Below are positions 1-9,779 of a stretch of 25,442 nt of DNA, piece by piece (within the stretch, counting starts at the first letter, position 1; every line of letters starts with the position of its first letter). This DNA is from an uncultured Oscillospiraceae bacterium (GTDB lineage: Bacteria > Bacillota > Clostridia > Oscillospirales > Oscillospiraceae). The stretch is from NCBI GenBank assembly GCA_958423465.1, contig CATZRD010000036.1, forward strand, positions 1 through 25,442, written 5' to 3'. Position numbers and translations under genes: made by a program. Below the pieces are notes generated by a model that made no database searches, had not been told where the DNA came from, and worked only from the letters and a program-made list of their open reading frames with translations.

Positions 1-2
1 CC

Positions 3-371
3 ATCCGCTGGATCGTGGACGACTGCGGCAAGTTCGTGGAGCGGGAGATCCGCCGGGGCAGGACCTACGACGCCATCATCATGGACCCGCCCAGCTACGG
101 CCGGGGCCCCACCGGCGAGGTGTGGAAGCTGGAGGAGAACCTGTACCCCTTCGTGGAGCTGTGCGCCAGGGTGCTGTCGGAAAAGCCCCTCTTCGTCATC
201 ATCAACTCCTACACCACCGGTCTGGCTCCCAGTGTACTGACCTACATTCTGGAGACCGTGGTGTCCAGGCGCTGCGGCGGCCATACGGAGAGCGGGGAGA
301 TCGGTCTGCCCGTCACGGAGACGGGGCTGGTATTGCCCTGCGGGGCCACGGGCCGCTGGATAGGGAAGTAG
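3..371 (+). CDS. Class I SAM-dependent methyltransferase, C-terminal part (5' end outside window)
   Basis: The reading frame is open from the window edge to a TAG stop, so only about the last 122 residues are present. A DPPSYGRG motif sits about 25 residues after the first methionine. It matches the catalytic-loop (D/N)PP motif of class I methyltransferases of the RlmI-like COG1092 family, which methylate cytosine in 23S rRNA. The preceding segment (IVDDCGKFVERE) resembles the region that places the substrate-binding strand, and the following hydrophobic strand (PLFVIINSY) fits the end of a Rossmann fold. The SAM-binding glycine motif would lie upstream of the window. RNA as the substrate is inference from the family; other small-molecule methyltransferases share the motif. 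The next gene starts 34 bases later on the same strand, so co-transcription is plausible. Confidence 0.8.
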   Translation: MRWIVDDCGKFVEREIRRGRTYDAIIMDPPSYGRGPTGEVWKLEENLYPFVELCARVLSEKPLFVIINSYTTGLAPSVLTYILETVVSRRCGGHTESGEIGLPVTETGLVLPCGATGRWIGK

Positions 372-405
372 TCCCCAAACGTTTTACAGAAAGAGAGATA
401 TTCCT

Positions 406-996
406 ATGGCTCTTCTGCAGCGCGTCCTGCGCAATCTCCTTTTCATGCTGCCGGGGATGGCGGCTGTGCTGGCGCTGTACCTGGGCCTGCTGCCCTGGCG
501 GCGGAGGCGGCTGGAGAAGCGCGGGCTTATGAGTTCCCGCCGCCGGGAGATCGGCCTCATGCTGTTGTTCCTCTTTTCCGGGGGAATGGCGGCCCTGACC
601 CTGTGCCCGGAGCCGGGCTGGCTGTTTTTCGGCCTTCAGGGGGACTGGACGCCGTATTTTGACCTGTGGGGCCTGGAATACCGGGTGAGCCTGATCCCTT
701 TCAGCGATCTGGACAGCGCCTTCAACGTGATCGGCAATATCGTCATGTTCCTGCCCTTCGGCTTTTTCGCCGCCCTGCTGTGGCGGGGGTGGAACGGGAA
801 GCGGGCGCTGGCCCTGGGGGCGGGGATCACGTTCTTTATCGAGTGCTGGCAGCTGCTGGTGGGCCGGACCTCGGATATCGATGATATCATCTTTAATACG
901 CTGGGCGTGGTCTGCGGGTATCTGCTTTGGCGGCTGCTGGAAATGGTTGCGCCCCGGTTCGCGAAGAAGTTTCATGTGACGGAGAGCTTGATATAA
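406..996 (+). CDS. VanZ-like family integral membrane protein
   Basis: The 196-residue protein has hydrophobic segments near residues 9-30, 45-65, 105-125, 130-148 and 160-182. The signature NVIGNIVMFLPFGFF, followed by a glutamate in the next helix (FFIECWQLL) and then SDIDDIIFNTLG, is typical of the VanZ/YfhO-like domain. VanZ gives low-level teicoplanin resistance in enterococci, but most chromosomal homologues have no known role, so no resistance function should be assumed. The start ATG follows an AAAGAGAG ribosome binding site. The stop lies 13 bases before ecfA1, whose ribosome binding site occupies that gap, so the two genes are probably translated from one message. Family assignment is firm; biological role is unknown. 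Confidence 0.85.
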   Translation: MALLQRVLRNLLFMLPGMAAVLALYLGLLPWRRRRLEKRGLMSSRRREIGLMLLFLFSGGMAALTLCPEPGWLFFGLQGDWTPYFDLWGLEYRVSLIPFSDLDSAFNVIGNIVMFLPFGFFAALLWRGWNGKRALALGAGITFFIECWQLLVGRTSDIDDIIFNTLGVVCGYLLWRLLEMVAPRFAKKFHVTESLI

Positions 997-1009
997 CTGA
1001 GGAGCGCCC

Positions 1010-1858
1010 ATGAGTGACATTATCAAAGCAGAAAATTTGACCTTCGCCTATCCGGCGGAGGAGGGGCAGACGCCCCGGAACGCCCTGGACGGGGTGAACC
1101 TGTCCATTGAGCGGGGCAGTTTTGTGGTGGTGCTGGGCCACAACGGCTCCGGCAAATCCACCCTGGCCAAGCATATGAACGCCGTGCTGCTGCCGGGGGG
1201 CGGCAAGGTGTACGTGGACGGTATGGACACCGCCGACGAGGACCTGCTCATCGAGGTCCGCCGCCGGGTGGGTATGGTGTTCCAGAACCCGGACAACCAG
1301 ATCGTCGCCAACGTGGTGGAGGAGGACGTGGCCTTCGGCCCGGAGAACCTGGGGGTCCCTACCGATGAGATCCGGGCGCGGGTGGACGCCGCCCTGGCGG
1401 CGGTGGGCATGGAGGACTTCATGCTCCACGCGCCCCACCACCTCTCCGGCGGCCAGAAGCAGCGGGTGGCCATCGCCGGGGTCATTGCCATGGAGCCTAA
1501 GTGCATCGTGCTGGACGAGTCCACCGCCATGCTGGACCCGCTGGGCCGGAAAGAGGTGCTGGACACGGTGCGCCGCCTGAACCGGGAGAAGGGCATCACT
1601 ATTGTGCTCATCACCCACCACATGGACGAGGCCGCTATGGCGGACCGGGTGGTGGTGATGGACGACGGCCATGTGGTGATGGACGGTACGCCGGGGGAGG
1701 TGCTGACCCGGAAGGAGGAGCTGGAGGCCATCGGCCTGGCGGTCCCCCACACGGTGGAGCTGCTTTACGGCCTGCGCGCCGACGGCTTCGACGTGCCCCT
1801 GAACGCGCTGAGCGTGGATGCGTGCGCCGACGCCATCTTCGCGGCGCTTCATAAGTAA
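1010..1858 (+). CDS. ecfA1: Energy-coupling factor transporter ATPase EcfA1
   Basis: This 282-residue ABC ATPase is one of two ATPases in the group II ECF vitamin/micronutrient importer. It works with EcfA2 and EcfT and pairs with exchangeable substrate-binding S components encoded elsewhere. Visible motifs are Walker A GHNGSGKST (residues 43-51), Q-loop FQNPDNQ (91-97), signature LSGGQ (145-149), Walker B CIVLDE (165-170, Glu170 catalytic) and the switch histidine in ITHHMDE (about 201-207). The C-terminal 50 residues after the nucleotide-binding domain match the dimerisation extension of Ecf ATPases. The start has a GAGGAG ribosome binding site. The order ecfA1-ecfA2-ecfT-truA is standard in Firmicutes, but the usual ribosomal-protein cluster is not upstream here. 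Confidence 0.95.
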   Translation: MSDIIKAENLTFAYPAEEGQTPRNALDGVNLSIERGSFVVVLGHNGSGKSTLAKHMNAVLLPGGGKVYVDGMDTADEDLLIEVRRRVGMVFQNPDNQIVANVVEEDVAFGPENLGVPTDEIRARVDAALAAVGMEDFMLHAPHHLSGGQKQRVAIAGVIAMEPKCIVLDESTAMLDPLGRKEVLDTVRRLNREKGITIVLITHHMDEAAMADRVVVMDDGHVVMDGTPGEVLTRKEELEAIGLAVPHTVELLYGLRADGFDVPLNALSVDACADAIFAALHK

Positions 1859-1936
1859 AGTTTTGGTCCAGCTTTTTTAAAAGCTGGCAGGGTGCAGGGA
1901 CAGAGTCCCTGCCGGGTTTGGGCGGAGCCCAACATA
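1859..1936 (+). repeat. Multi-hairpin intergenic repeat-like element between ecfA1 and ecfA2
   Basis: Three hairpins follow each other with almost no spacing. CCAGCTTTT/AAAAGCTGG spans 1868-1887. GCAGGGAC/GTCCCTGC with loop AGA spans 1894-1912. TTGGGC/GCCCAA with loop GGA spans 1918-1932. A fourth short stem (1965-1983, TCGCGCCC/GGGCGCGA) ends just before the ecfA2 ribosome binding site. The arrangement resembles interspersed intergenic palindromic repeats I associate with Oscillospiraceae genomes, but only one copy is in this window, so repeat status is inference. It could also act as an RNA processing or attenuation site within the operon. Confidence 0.55.
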
Positions 1937-1997
1937 GGACCGTCATAAAATCATTGTATCAGATTCGCGCCCCCGGGGCGCGAGAAAGAGGAAACCA

Positions 1998-2864
1998 TTG
2001 GAACCGATCATTCGCGTGGAGGGTCTGACCCACACCTACTCAGAAAATACGCCCTTCTGCCGCAACGCGGTGGAGGGAGTGGATATGGAGATCTACGAGG
2101 GGGAGTTTCTGGGCGTCATCGGACACACCGGCTCCGGCAAGTCCACCCTCATCCAGCATCTCAACGGGCTTTTGAAGCCCACCAGGGGGACCGTCTATCT
2201 CCGGAGAAAGGACATCTGGGCGGACCCTAAGAAGATCCGGGACGTCCGCTTCCAGGTAGGGCTGGTGTTCCAGTATCCGGAGTACCAGCTCTTTGAGGAG
2301 ACCGCCTATAAGGACATCGCCTTCGGCCCGAAAAACATGGGCCTGGACCAGAAGGAGATCGACCGGCGGGTCCGGTCCGCCGCCGCCTTCGCGGGGCTTG
2401 ACGAGGACCTGCTGGAGCGGTCCCCCTTCGACCTGTCCGGGGGTCAGAAGCGGCGGGTGGCCATCGCCGGGGTCATCGCCATGGAGCCGTCGGTGCTGAT
2501 TCTGGACGAGCCGTCGGCGGGCCTGGACCCGGCGGGACGGAAGAGCCTTTTGCAGAATATCCGGGACTACCACCGGGAGAAGGGCACCACCGTGGTCATG
2601 GTCAGCCACAGCATGGACGAGGTGGCGGAGAACGTGGACCGGATTATCGTCCTGGCCAACGCCGGTGTGGTCATGAGCGGCGCCCCCCATGAGGTGTTCA
2701 GCCGGGCCCGGGAGCTGATGGACGTGGGGCTGAACGTACCCCAGGTGACCCGGGTGGCCATGGCGCTGCGCCAAAAAGGCGTGGACATCGACCCCGCCGT
2801 GTACACCGTGGCGGACCTGCGGCGGGCGCTGAACGGTCTGAAGGGGGGGCGGACCGGATGCTGA
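1998..2864 (+). CDS. ecfA2: Energy-coupling factor transporter ATPase EcfA2
   Basis: This is the second ATPase of the ECF transporter, 288 residues. Motifs are Walker A GHTGSGKST (42-50), Q-loop FQYPEYQLFE (91-100), signature LSGGQ (146-150), Walker B LILDEP (168-172, Glu171) and the switch histidine in VSHSMDE. The FQYPEYQLFE stretch is typical of EcfA2 rather than EcfA1, whose Q-loop reads FQNPDNQ. The start is a TTG codon preceded by AAAGAGG at a spacing of 6 bases, and it begins the expected EPIIRVEGLTHTY sequence; there is no better ATG nearby. The gene overlaps ecfT by 7 bases, suggesting translational coupling. The 139-base gap to ecfA1 holds hairpins. Confidence 0.95.
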   Translation: MEPIIRVEGLTHTYSENTPFCRNAVEGVDMEIYEGEFLGVIGHTGSGKSTLIQHLNGLLKPTRGTVYLRRKDIWADPKKIRDVRFQVGLVFQYPEYQLFEETAYKDIAFGPKNMGLDQKEIDRRVRSAAAFAGLDEDLLERSPFDLSGGQKRRVAIAGVIAMEPSVLILDEPSAGLDPAGRKSLLQNIRDYHREKGTTVVMVSHSMDEVAENVDRIIVLANAGVVMSGAPHEVFSRARELMDVGLNVPQVTRVAMALRQKGVDIDPAVYTVADLRRALNGLKGGRTGC

Positions 2865-3661
2865 AGGATATCACCCTGGGCCAGTTTTTCCCCGGAAACT
2901 CCCTGGCCCATAAGCTGGACCCCCGCACCAAGCTCATTTTGACCGTCATCTATATCGTAGGGCTTTTTACCGCTAAGTCCTTCGTCTCCTACGGCCTCAT
3001 GGCGGCGCTGCTCGTCGCCGGGGTGAAGGTCTCCGGCGTGGCCCCCAGGGCCCTGGTTCGGGGACTGAAGCCCATCGTGTTCATCATCTGCTTCACGGCG
3101 GTGCTGAACCTGTTCTATACGCCGGGAGAGGTGCTGGTGACCTTCTGGATCTTCAAGATCACCAAGGAGGGCGTCTTTACCGCCTTTTTCATGGTGCTCA
3201 GGATCACCATGCTCATCATGGGGACATTTCTATTGACCTACACCACCAGCCCCATCGCCCTCACCGATGGGCTGGAGACGCTGCTGAGCCCCCTGAAAAA
3301 GCTTCATGTGCCGGTCCACGAGCTGGCCATGATGATGTCCATCGCCCTGCGGTTCATTCCCACCCTCATCGAGGAGACGGACAAGATCATGTCCGCCCAG
3401 AAGGCCCGGGGCGCGGACTTTGAAAGCGGCGGCATCATTGACCGGGCCAAGGCGCTGGTGCCCATCCTGGTGCCTCTGTTCATCTCCGCCTTCCGCCGGG
3501 CCGACGAGCTGGCGGTGGCCATGGAGTGCCGGTGCTACCACGGGGGACAGGGACGGACCAAGCTCCATGTGCTCCACTATCAAAGGCGGGACTACTGGGT
3601 GCTGGCGGCCTATGCGCTGGTGCTGGCGGCGGTGATCGTCCTGGGCCGCTTCGGACTGTGA
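2858..3661 (+). CDS. ecfT: Energy-coupling factor transporter transmembrane protein EcfT
   Basis: This 267-residue protein is the membrane scaffold that couples the EcfA1/EcfA2 ATPases to the S component. It begins with the family's LGQFFPGNSLAHKLDPRTK motif and has several hydrophobic segments (about residues 28-45, 47-62, 68-86, 105-128 and near the C-terminus, 245-262). The two cytoplasmic coupling motifs of the X-R-X type are visible: ARG in SAQKARGADFESGG (about residues 178-191) and CRC in AMECRCYHGG. They insert into grooves of the ATPases. The start ATG lies inside the last codons of ecfA2. TruA follows 32 bases downstream. Confidence 0.94.
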   Translation: MLKDITLGQFFPGNSLAHKLDPRTKLILTVIYIVGLFTAKSFVSYGLMAALLVAGVKVSGVAPRALVRGLKPIVFIICFTAVLNLFYTPGEVLVTFWIFKITKEGVFTAFFMVLRITMLIMGTFLLTYTTSPIALTDGLETLLSPLKKLHVPVHELAMMMSIALRFIPTLIEETDKIMSAQKARGADFESGGIIDRAKALVPILVPLFISAFRRADELAVAMECRCYHGGQGRTKLHVLHYQRRDYWVLAAYALVLAAVIVLGRFGL

Positions 3662-3693
3662 CGGGGACCGCCCGGGAAAGGGGAGGACAGACT

Positions 3694-4449
3694 ATGCGCA
3701 ATATCGCGCTGCATCTGATGTATAATGGCACCGCCTACCACGGCTGGCAGGTCCAAAAGACCCAGGTGACCGTGGCGGAGACGCTGGAAAAGGCCCTGGC
3801 CTCCGTCTGCGGCCACCCGGTAAAAGTCACCGGCTGCGGCCGCACCGACGCCGGGGTCCACGCCCGGTACTACATCGCCAATTTCCGCACCGTGTCCACC
3901 ATCCCCGCCGACCGGCTGCCTCTGGCGGTGAACACCCGCCTGCCGGAGGATATCGTGGTCTGCCGGGCCTTCGATGTGGCGGAGGATTTCAACGCCATCG
4001 GCTCCTGCCTGAAAAAGGAGTACACCTACCGCATCTACAACTCCCGCATCCGGGACCCCTTTTACGTCCACCGGGCCTATTTTTACCCCAAGCGGCTGGA
4101 TGAGGCGGTGATGGACCGGGCGGCCCGGGCCTTTGAGGGCACCCACGATTTTCGGGCGGTGCGCTCCGTGGGGACGGAGACCCGGACCACCGTGCGCACG
4201 GTCTACTACTGCTATGTGACCCGGAGCGGGGATCTGCTGGAATTGAAGGTATGCGCCAACGGCTTTTTGTATAATATGGTCCGTGCCATCACCGGCACGG
4301 TGCTGTACGCGGCGGAGGGGAAGCTGACGCCGGAGGACATCCCCCGGATTCTGGACAGCGGCAACCGGACCCTGGCCGGCCCCACCGTGCCGCCGGGAGG
4401 CCTGTACCTGACGAAATTATGGTATGAGGATGAGAGGCTCAATGGCTGA
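3694..4449 (+). CDS. truA: tRNA pseudouridine(38-40) synthase TruA
   Basis: The 251-residue protein converts uridines 38-40 of the tRNA anticodon stem to pseudouridine. The catalytic aspartate is Asp52 in GCGRTDAGVHA. The N-terminal strand (IALHLMYNGTAYHGWQ) and C-terminal GFLYNMVRAITG are TruA hallmarks. The frame extends upstream into ecfT, but ATG 3694 is chosen because GGGAGG lies 7 bases before it and the protein then starts at the usual family position. TruA after ecfT is conserved Firmicute gene order. Its end overlaps the next gene by 8 bases. Confidence 0.96.
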   Translation: MRNIALHLMYNGTAYHGWQVQKTQVTVAETLEKALASVCGHPVKVTGCGRTDAGVHARYYIANFRTVSTIPADRLPLAVNTRLPEDIVVCRAFDVAEDFNAIGSCLKKEYTYRIYNSRIRDPFYVHRAYFYPKRLDEAVMDRAARAFEGTHDFRAVRSVGTETRTTVRTVYYCYVTRSGDLLELKVCANGFLYNMVRAITGTVLYAAEGKLTPEDIPRILDSGNRTLAGPTVPPGGLYLTKLWYEDERLNG

Positions 4450-5623
4450 AAACGAGAAAAATCTGAATACCGGGACGGGGGAGCCGTCCAAACCGGAGGG
4501 GAAGAGGAAGCGGCCCCGCCGGCTGGGGCTGCTGCTGGGGCTGCTGCTGGCGGTCCTGGCCGTAGTGGTGCTGACCACCATGGAGGACGGCCGCCACTTC
4601 GCGTCCCTGCGCCGCTGGCTCATGTACGGCGAGAACGAGGCGTCGGCGGGGCGCTACAGCTACGCCAACGACAGCGCCAACCGCTTCGGGCGGCTGGGCG
4701 ACGTGCTGGTGCTGGCCAATTCCAGCCAGATCTCCCTGCTGGGGGACGACTCCAATGTGATCTTTGACCAGGCGGTGAGCCTGACCAACCCCTCCCTCTC
4801 GGTGGGCGGCAGTCTGGCGGCGGTGTGCGACATCGGCGGCAGCGGCCTGTACGTCCTGGACCGGGAGGGCCTGGTGCGGGAGCTTCCCGCCGACGGCGGG
4901 CTGTGCTACTACGCCGCCCGGATGAACGCCGGGGACTATCTGGCCGTCACGTCCCAGAAGAGCGGCTACAAGGCCGCCGTCACCGTCTATGATCCCGACG
5001 GGGAAAAGGTGTTCGGCTTCGACTCCCACGACAGCTACCTGGCCGACGCGGTGGTCATGCCGGACAACAAGCGGGTGGCCGTGGTGTCCATGGAGCCTCA
5101 GGACGGCGTGTTCGCCAGCCGCCTGCTCATCTACGACATGGCCACCGCGGAGCTGACCGGTTCCTGCCTGATCCGGGACGGCATGGTGCTGGATCTGGCC
5201 TGCCGGGACCGGAGGCTGGTGACGCTGTGCGACACGGGCCTGTCCGTATGGACCACGGAGGGAGACAATCTGCTGTGGGAGGACTTCGGCAGCCTTTACC
5301 TCCACGGCTGCGCCCTGACGGGAAAGGATTTCTGCGCCCTGCTGCTGGGGCGGTATCAGTCCGGCAATGTGTGCCAGCTCACCACCTGGTCCCTGGAGGG
5401 GGAGGCCATCGCCTCTCTGGAGCTGACAGAGGAGGTGCTGGACCTGAGCGCCGCGGGGAACTATCTGGCGGTGCTCTTCAGCGACAGTCTGGTGATCTAC
5501 ACCCGGGATCTCCAGGAGTACGCCCGGCTGGAGGATACCGGCTACGCCGGACACATCCTTCTGGGGGAGGACGGCACCTGCCTGATCCTCTCCGGCACCT
5601 CCGCCTGGCGCTACCTGCCCTGA
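4442..5623 (+). CDS. Membrane-anchored predicted beta-propeller protein (DUF5711-like)
   Basis: The 393-residue protein has a short charged cytoplasmic N-terminus (KRKRPRR at residues 21-27), one transmembrane helix (about 28-46, leucine/valine rich) and a large extracytoplasmic part. The extracytoplasmic part is a series of roughly 40-residue beta-strand units with phrases such as VLDREGLVREL, VYDPDGEKVFGFD and LLIYDMATAEL. These resemble WD/PQQ-type propeller blades without a strict repeat motif. I recognise it as like the DUF5711 family of clostridia, whose function is unknown. ATG 4442 is preferred over ATGs at 4424 and 4430 because AGAGG lies 4 bases before it. The start overlaps the end of truA, and a small GC hairpin (5624-5641) follows the stop. 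No enzymatic motif is evident. Confidence 0.75.
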   Translation: MAENEKNLNTGTGEPSKPEGKRKRPRRLGLLLGLLLAVLAVVVLTTMEDGRHFASLRRWLMYGENEASAGRYSYANDSANRFGRLGDVLVLANSSQISLLGDDSNVIFDQAVSLTNPSLSVGGSLAAVCDIGGSGLYVLDREGLVRELPADGGLCYYAARMNAGDYLAVTSQKSGYKAAVTVYDPDGEKVFGFDSHDSYLADAVVMPDNKRVAVVSMEPQDGVFASRLLIYDMATAELTGSCLIRDGMVLDLACRDRRLVTLCDTGLSVWTTEGDNLLWEDFGSLYLHGCALTGKDFCALLLGRYQSGNVCQLTTWSLEGEAIASLELTEEVLDLSAAGNYLAVLFSDSLVIYTRDLQEYARLEDTGYAGHILLGEDGTCLILSGTSAWRYLP

Positions 5624-5688
5624 CCGGGCGCTTCGGCCCGGCCGTGGCATGATCTGCCCCGCCTGCCAGAGAAAGGAGCTGGCTTTTT

Positions 5689-6408
5689 ATGCCCATTCCT
5701 GTTATCATAGACCTTGTGATCGCCGCCGTCCTGGGCTACTGCGTGGTGACCGGCGTCCGCCGGGGGCTGTTCCGCAGCCTCATGGGCGTGGCGGTGGTGG
5801 CCGCGGCCCTGTTTATCGCCGCCTCCGTCGCCCGGCGGGGGGCGGACATCGTGGTGGAGGACTACCTGCGCCCCGTCACCATGGCGGCGGTGGAGGAGCA
5901 GGTGGACCAGATGCTGCTGGAAAACGCCGGACTCCTGACTCCTCTGGAGGAGATGGAGCAGATGGTGGAGGCCATCCCCAACGGCGTGGTCCGGGAAGCG
6001 GCCCAGCGGCTCCTAGAGGGCTGGGGCCTCTCCGGCGAGACGCTCCGGCGCTCCAGCCGGGAGGCCCTGCTGGCCGCCGGAGAGAGCGTGGTGGACGCGG
6101 CCCTGGATGGGGCGGTGCGGAATCTGGTGTACGCCCTGCTGTACTTTCTGGCTTTTTCCCTGGCGTCCATGGTGCTGCGCCGGGGGGTCAACGCCGTGAA
6201 CAAGGCCTTCCGCCTGCCCCTGCTGAAGCAGGTAAACCAGGCCGGCGGGCTGCTCTTCGGCGCGGTGAAGGGCGGACTGCTGGTGTGCGGAGGGGTGTGG
6301 CTCCTGGGCTATCTGGGCCTGTGGGTCACGCCGGAGAACATCCGGGCCTCCTATCTGCTGCGGTATGCGGCAGAGTGGGTGGGCCTGTTCCCCGGCGCCC
6401 CGGTGTAA
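5689..6408 (+). CDS. CvpA family membrane protein
   Basis: The 239-residue protein starts with a helix (IPVIIDLVIAAVLGYCVVTG) followed by RRGLFRSLMGVAVVAAALFIA, the characteristic opening of the CvpA (colicin V production) family. A hydrophilic, largely helical middle (residues 50-130) precedes two or three further membrane segments (about 143-165, 185-213). CvpA proteins affect envelope processes and secretion in several bacteria, but no molecular activity is established. The ribosome binding site is AAGGAG about 10 bases before the ATG. The gene probably ends the ecf-truA operon, since a 129-base gap with a candidate promoter follows. Confidence 0.85.
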   Translation: MPIPVIIDLVIAAVLGYCVVTGVRRGLFRSLMGVAVVAAALFIAASVARRGADIVVEDYLRPVTMAAVEEQVDQMLLENAGLLTPLEEMEQMVEAIPNGVVREAAQRLLEGWGLSGETLRRSSREALLAAGESVVDAALDGAVRNLVYALLYFLAFSLASMVLRRGVNAVNKAFRLPLLKQVNQAGGLLFGAVKGGLLVCGGVWLLGYLGLWVTPENIRASYLLRYAAEWVGLFPGAPV

Positions 6409-6431
6409 CGCGGAAAATTTTCAATTTGTTC

Positions 6432-6460
6432 ATATCAGATCCCGCGGATTCTGATATAAC
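6432..6460 (+). promoter_or_regulatory. Operator-like dyad overlapping a candidate extended -10 promoter of the Clp ATPase gene
   Basis: Perfect 8-base arms ATATCAGA (6432-6439) and TCTGATAT (6450-6457) flank a central CCGCGG, giving 22 of 26 symmetric positions. A TGATATAAC sequence at 6452-6460 fits an extended -10 (TG, one base, TATAAC) and overlaps the right arm. There is no good -35 at 17 bases and no U tract after the dyad, so an operator is favoured over a terminator. It does not match the tandem CtsR heptamer operator. Confidence 0.45.
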
Positions 6461-6537
6461 CATAGGGAGACCGTCCGGACGCGGGCCGGCCCGGGTCCCT
6501 GAAAGAGCTTTTAAGTACCCATGGAGGGATAAACGAT

Positions 6538-8850
<2,313 letters not shown>

Positions 8851-8913
8851 GCGGGCGCTTCAAGGGAAGCGGCGGAGCCTCTTTCTGAGGCACGGAGAGG
8901 AGCGGAGAGATCG

Positions 8914-9123
8914 ATGCTGTTTCGTAAGGATATCGAGCCCAGGTGCGTCTACTGCGCCAAGGGCAGCCCTATCAGCGACCGGGAGGTGGCCTGCCCCCGC
9001 AAGGGTGTGGTGGACGCCTCGTTCCACTGCGCCCGGTTCCGCTACGACCCCCTCAAGCGGGTGCCGCCCCGGCCGGTGAAGCTGGAGACCGGCAATCTCA
9101 CGGAGGAGGACTTCCGCCTGTAG
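8914..9123 (+). CDS. Small four-cysteine protein, unknown function
   Basis: The 69-residue protein has Cys11 and Cys14 in CVYCAKG, Cys27 in ACPRKGVV and Cys39 in FHCARFRYDPLKR. The spacing suggests a small zinc-binding fold, though it is not a standard ribbon. The C-terminus is basic, then ends in TEEDFRL. A GGAGAGGAGCGGAGAG purine tract lies in the 25 bases before the ATG and can serve as the ribosome binding site. The gene lies 63 bases after the Clp ATPase gene, so it may be read with it. I recognise no named family. Coding status rests on the conserved-looking cysteine pattern, the ribosome binding site and the gap it fills. Confidence 0.7.
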   Translation: MLFRKDIEPRCVYCAKGSPISDREVACPRKGVVDASFHCARFRYDPLKRVPPRPVKLETGNLTEEDFRL

Positions 9124-9167
9124 GGCGGCGGTCCCGGCCCGGTGGGACACATAACAGGACCGATGAC

Positions 9168-9199
9168 GGGAGCAGGGGGCCTGAGCGCCTCCTGCTCCC
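9168..9199 (+). other. Strong hairpin upstream of elaA
   Basis: GGGAGCAGG (9168-9176) pairs with CCTGCTCCC (9191-9199). A G-T wobble and GGC/GCC extend the stem to 13 pairs with a six-base loop. There is no U tract, so a classical terminator is unlikely. It ends just 12 bases before the elaA ribosome binding site and could be a processing or attenuation element. Confidence 0.5.
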
Positions 9200-9224
9200 T
9201 GCCGGCGGACAGGAGGAGAGCGAA

Positions 9225-9677
9225 ATGGAGCTGTGCGTGAAGCGCTTCGACCAGCTGACGCTGGACGAGCTGTACGATATCATGGAGCTGCGGGTGGCGG
9301 TATTCGTCGTGGAACAGGCCTGCCCCTACCCGGAGATCGACGGGCGGGACAAGGCCGCCTACCATGTGTTTCTGCGGGATGAGGCGGGCATCCAGGCGTA
9401 CCTGCGGGTGCTGGACCGGGGCGTCTCCTTCCCGGAGGTGTCCATCGGCCGGGTCATCGCGGTGAAGCGCCGCCAGGGCCTGGGGACAGAGATCCTGCGG
9501 GCGGGGATCCGGACGGCAAAGGAGAAGTTCCGCGCCGACGCCATCCGCATCGAGGCCCAAACCTACGCCCGGGCCCTCTACGAGAAGCAGGGCTTCCGGC
9601 AGACCTCAGAGGAGTTTCTGGAGGACGGCATCCCCCATATCCAGATGCTTTTGGACTGCGGGGAGGAGGAAAAATAA
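9225..9677 (+). CDS. elaA: ElaA-type GNAT family N-acetyltransferase
   Basis: The 150-residue protein closely follows ElaA along its length. The shared landmarks are LRVAVFVVEQACPYPEIDGRD, IGRVIAVKRRQGLGTEIL (acetyl-CoA binding, with the RxxGxG-like RRQGLG) and FLEDGIPHIQML at the C-terminus. GNAT enzymes transfer an acetyl group from acetyl-CoA; the ElaA substrate is not established. ATG 9225 is chosen because AGGAGG lies 8 bases upstream and the protein then aligns with family N-termini. The frame is open much further upstream but that part is a GC-rich shadow of the preceding gene. glnS follows with its own promoter. Confidence 0.92.
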   Translation: MELCVKRFDQLTLDELYDIMELRVAVFVVEQACPYPEIDGRDKAAYHVFLRDEAGIQAYLRVLDRGVSFPEVSIGRVIAVKRRQGLGTEILRAGIRTAKEKFRADAIRIEAQTYARALYEKQGFRQTSEEFLEDGIPHIQMLLDCGEEEK

Positions 9678-9680
9678 TCC

Positions 9681-9709
9681 TTGCGTTTTGCTCCGGCGTT
9701 TTGTATAAT
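9681..9709 (+). promoter_or_regulatory. Vegetative promoter of glnS
   Basis: A -35 TTGCGT (9681-9686) and a perfect -10 TATAAT (9704-9709) are separated by 17 bases. The site begins 3 bases after the elaA stop and implies a leader of about 65 bases. It also argues against translation starting at the upstream in-frame ATGs of glnS, which lie in or before the promoter. Confidence 0.85.
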
Positions 9710-9779
9710 AATGGACATCCATTTTTGGACAAAATACAAGCTGCCCCCGCCTGGCGAGGGCGCGAAGGAGTGTGAAGAC

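Noticed and set aside
6409..6537. CtsR operator upstream of the Clp gene
   Set aside because: No tandem GGTCAAA-type heptamers are present on either strand in this interval.
9681..9779. N-terminal extension of GlnRS by 33 residues
   Set aside because: It would start inside the -35 element of a near-perfect promoter. AAGGAG precedes ATG 9780, and the family begins near there.
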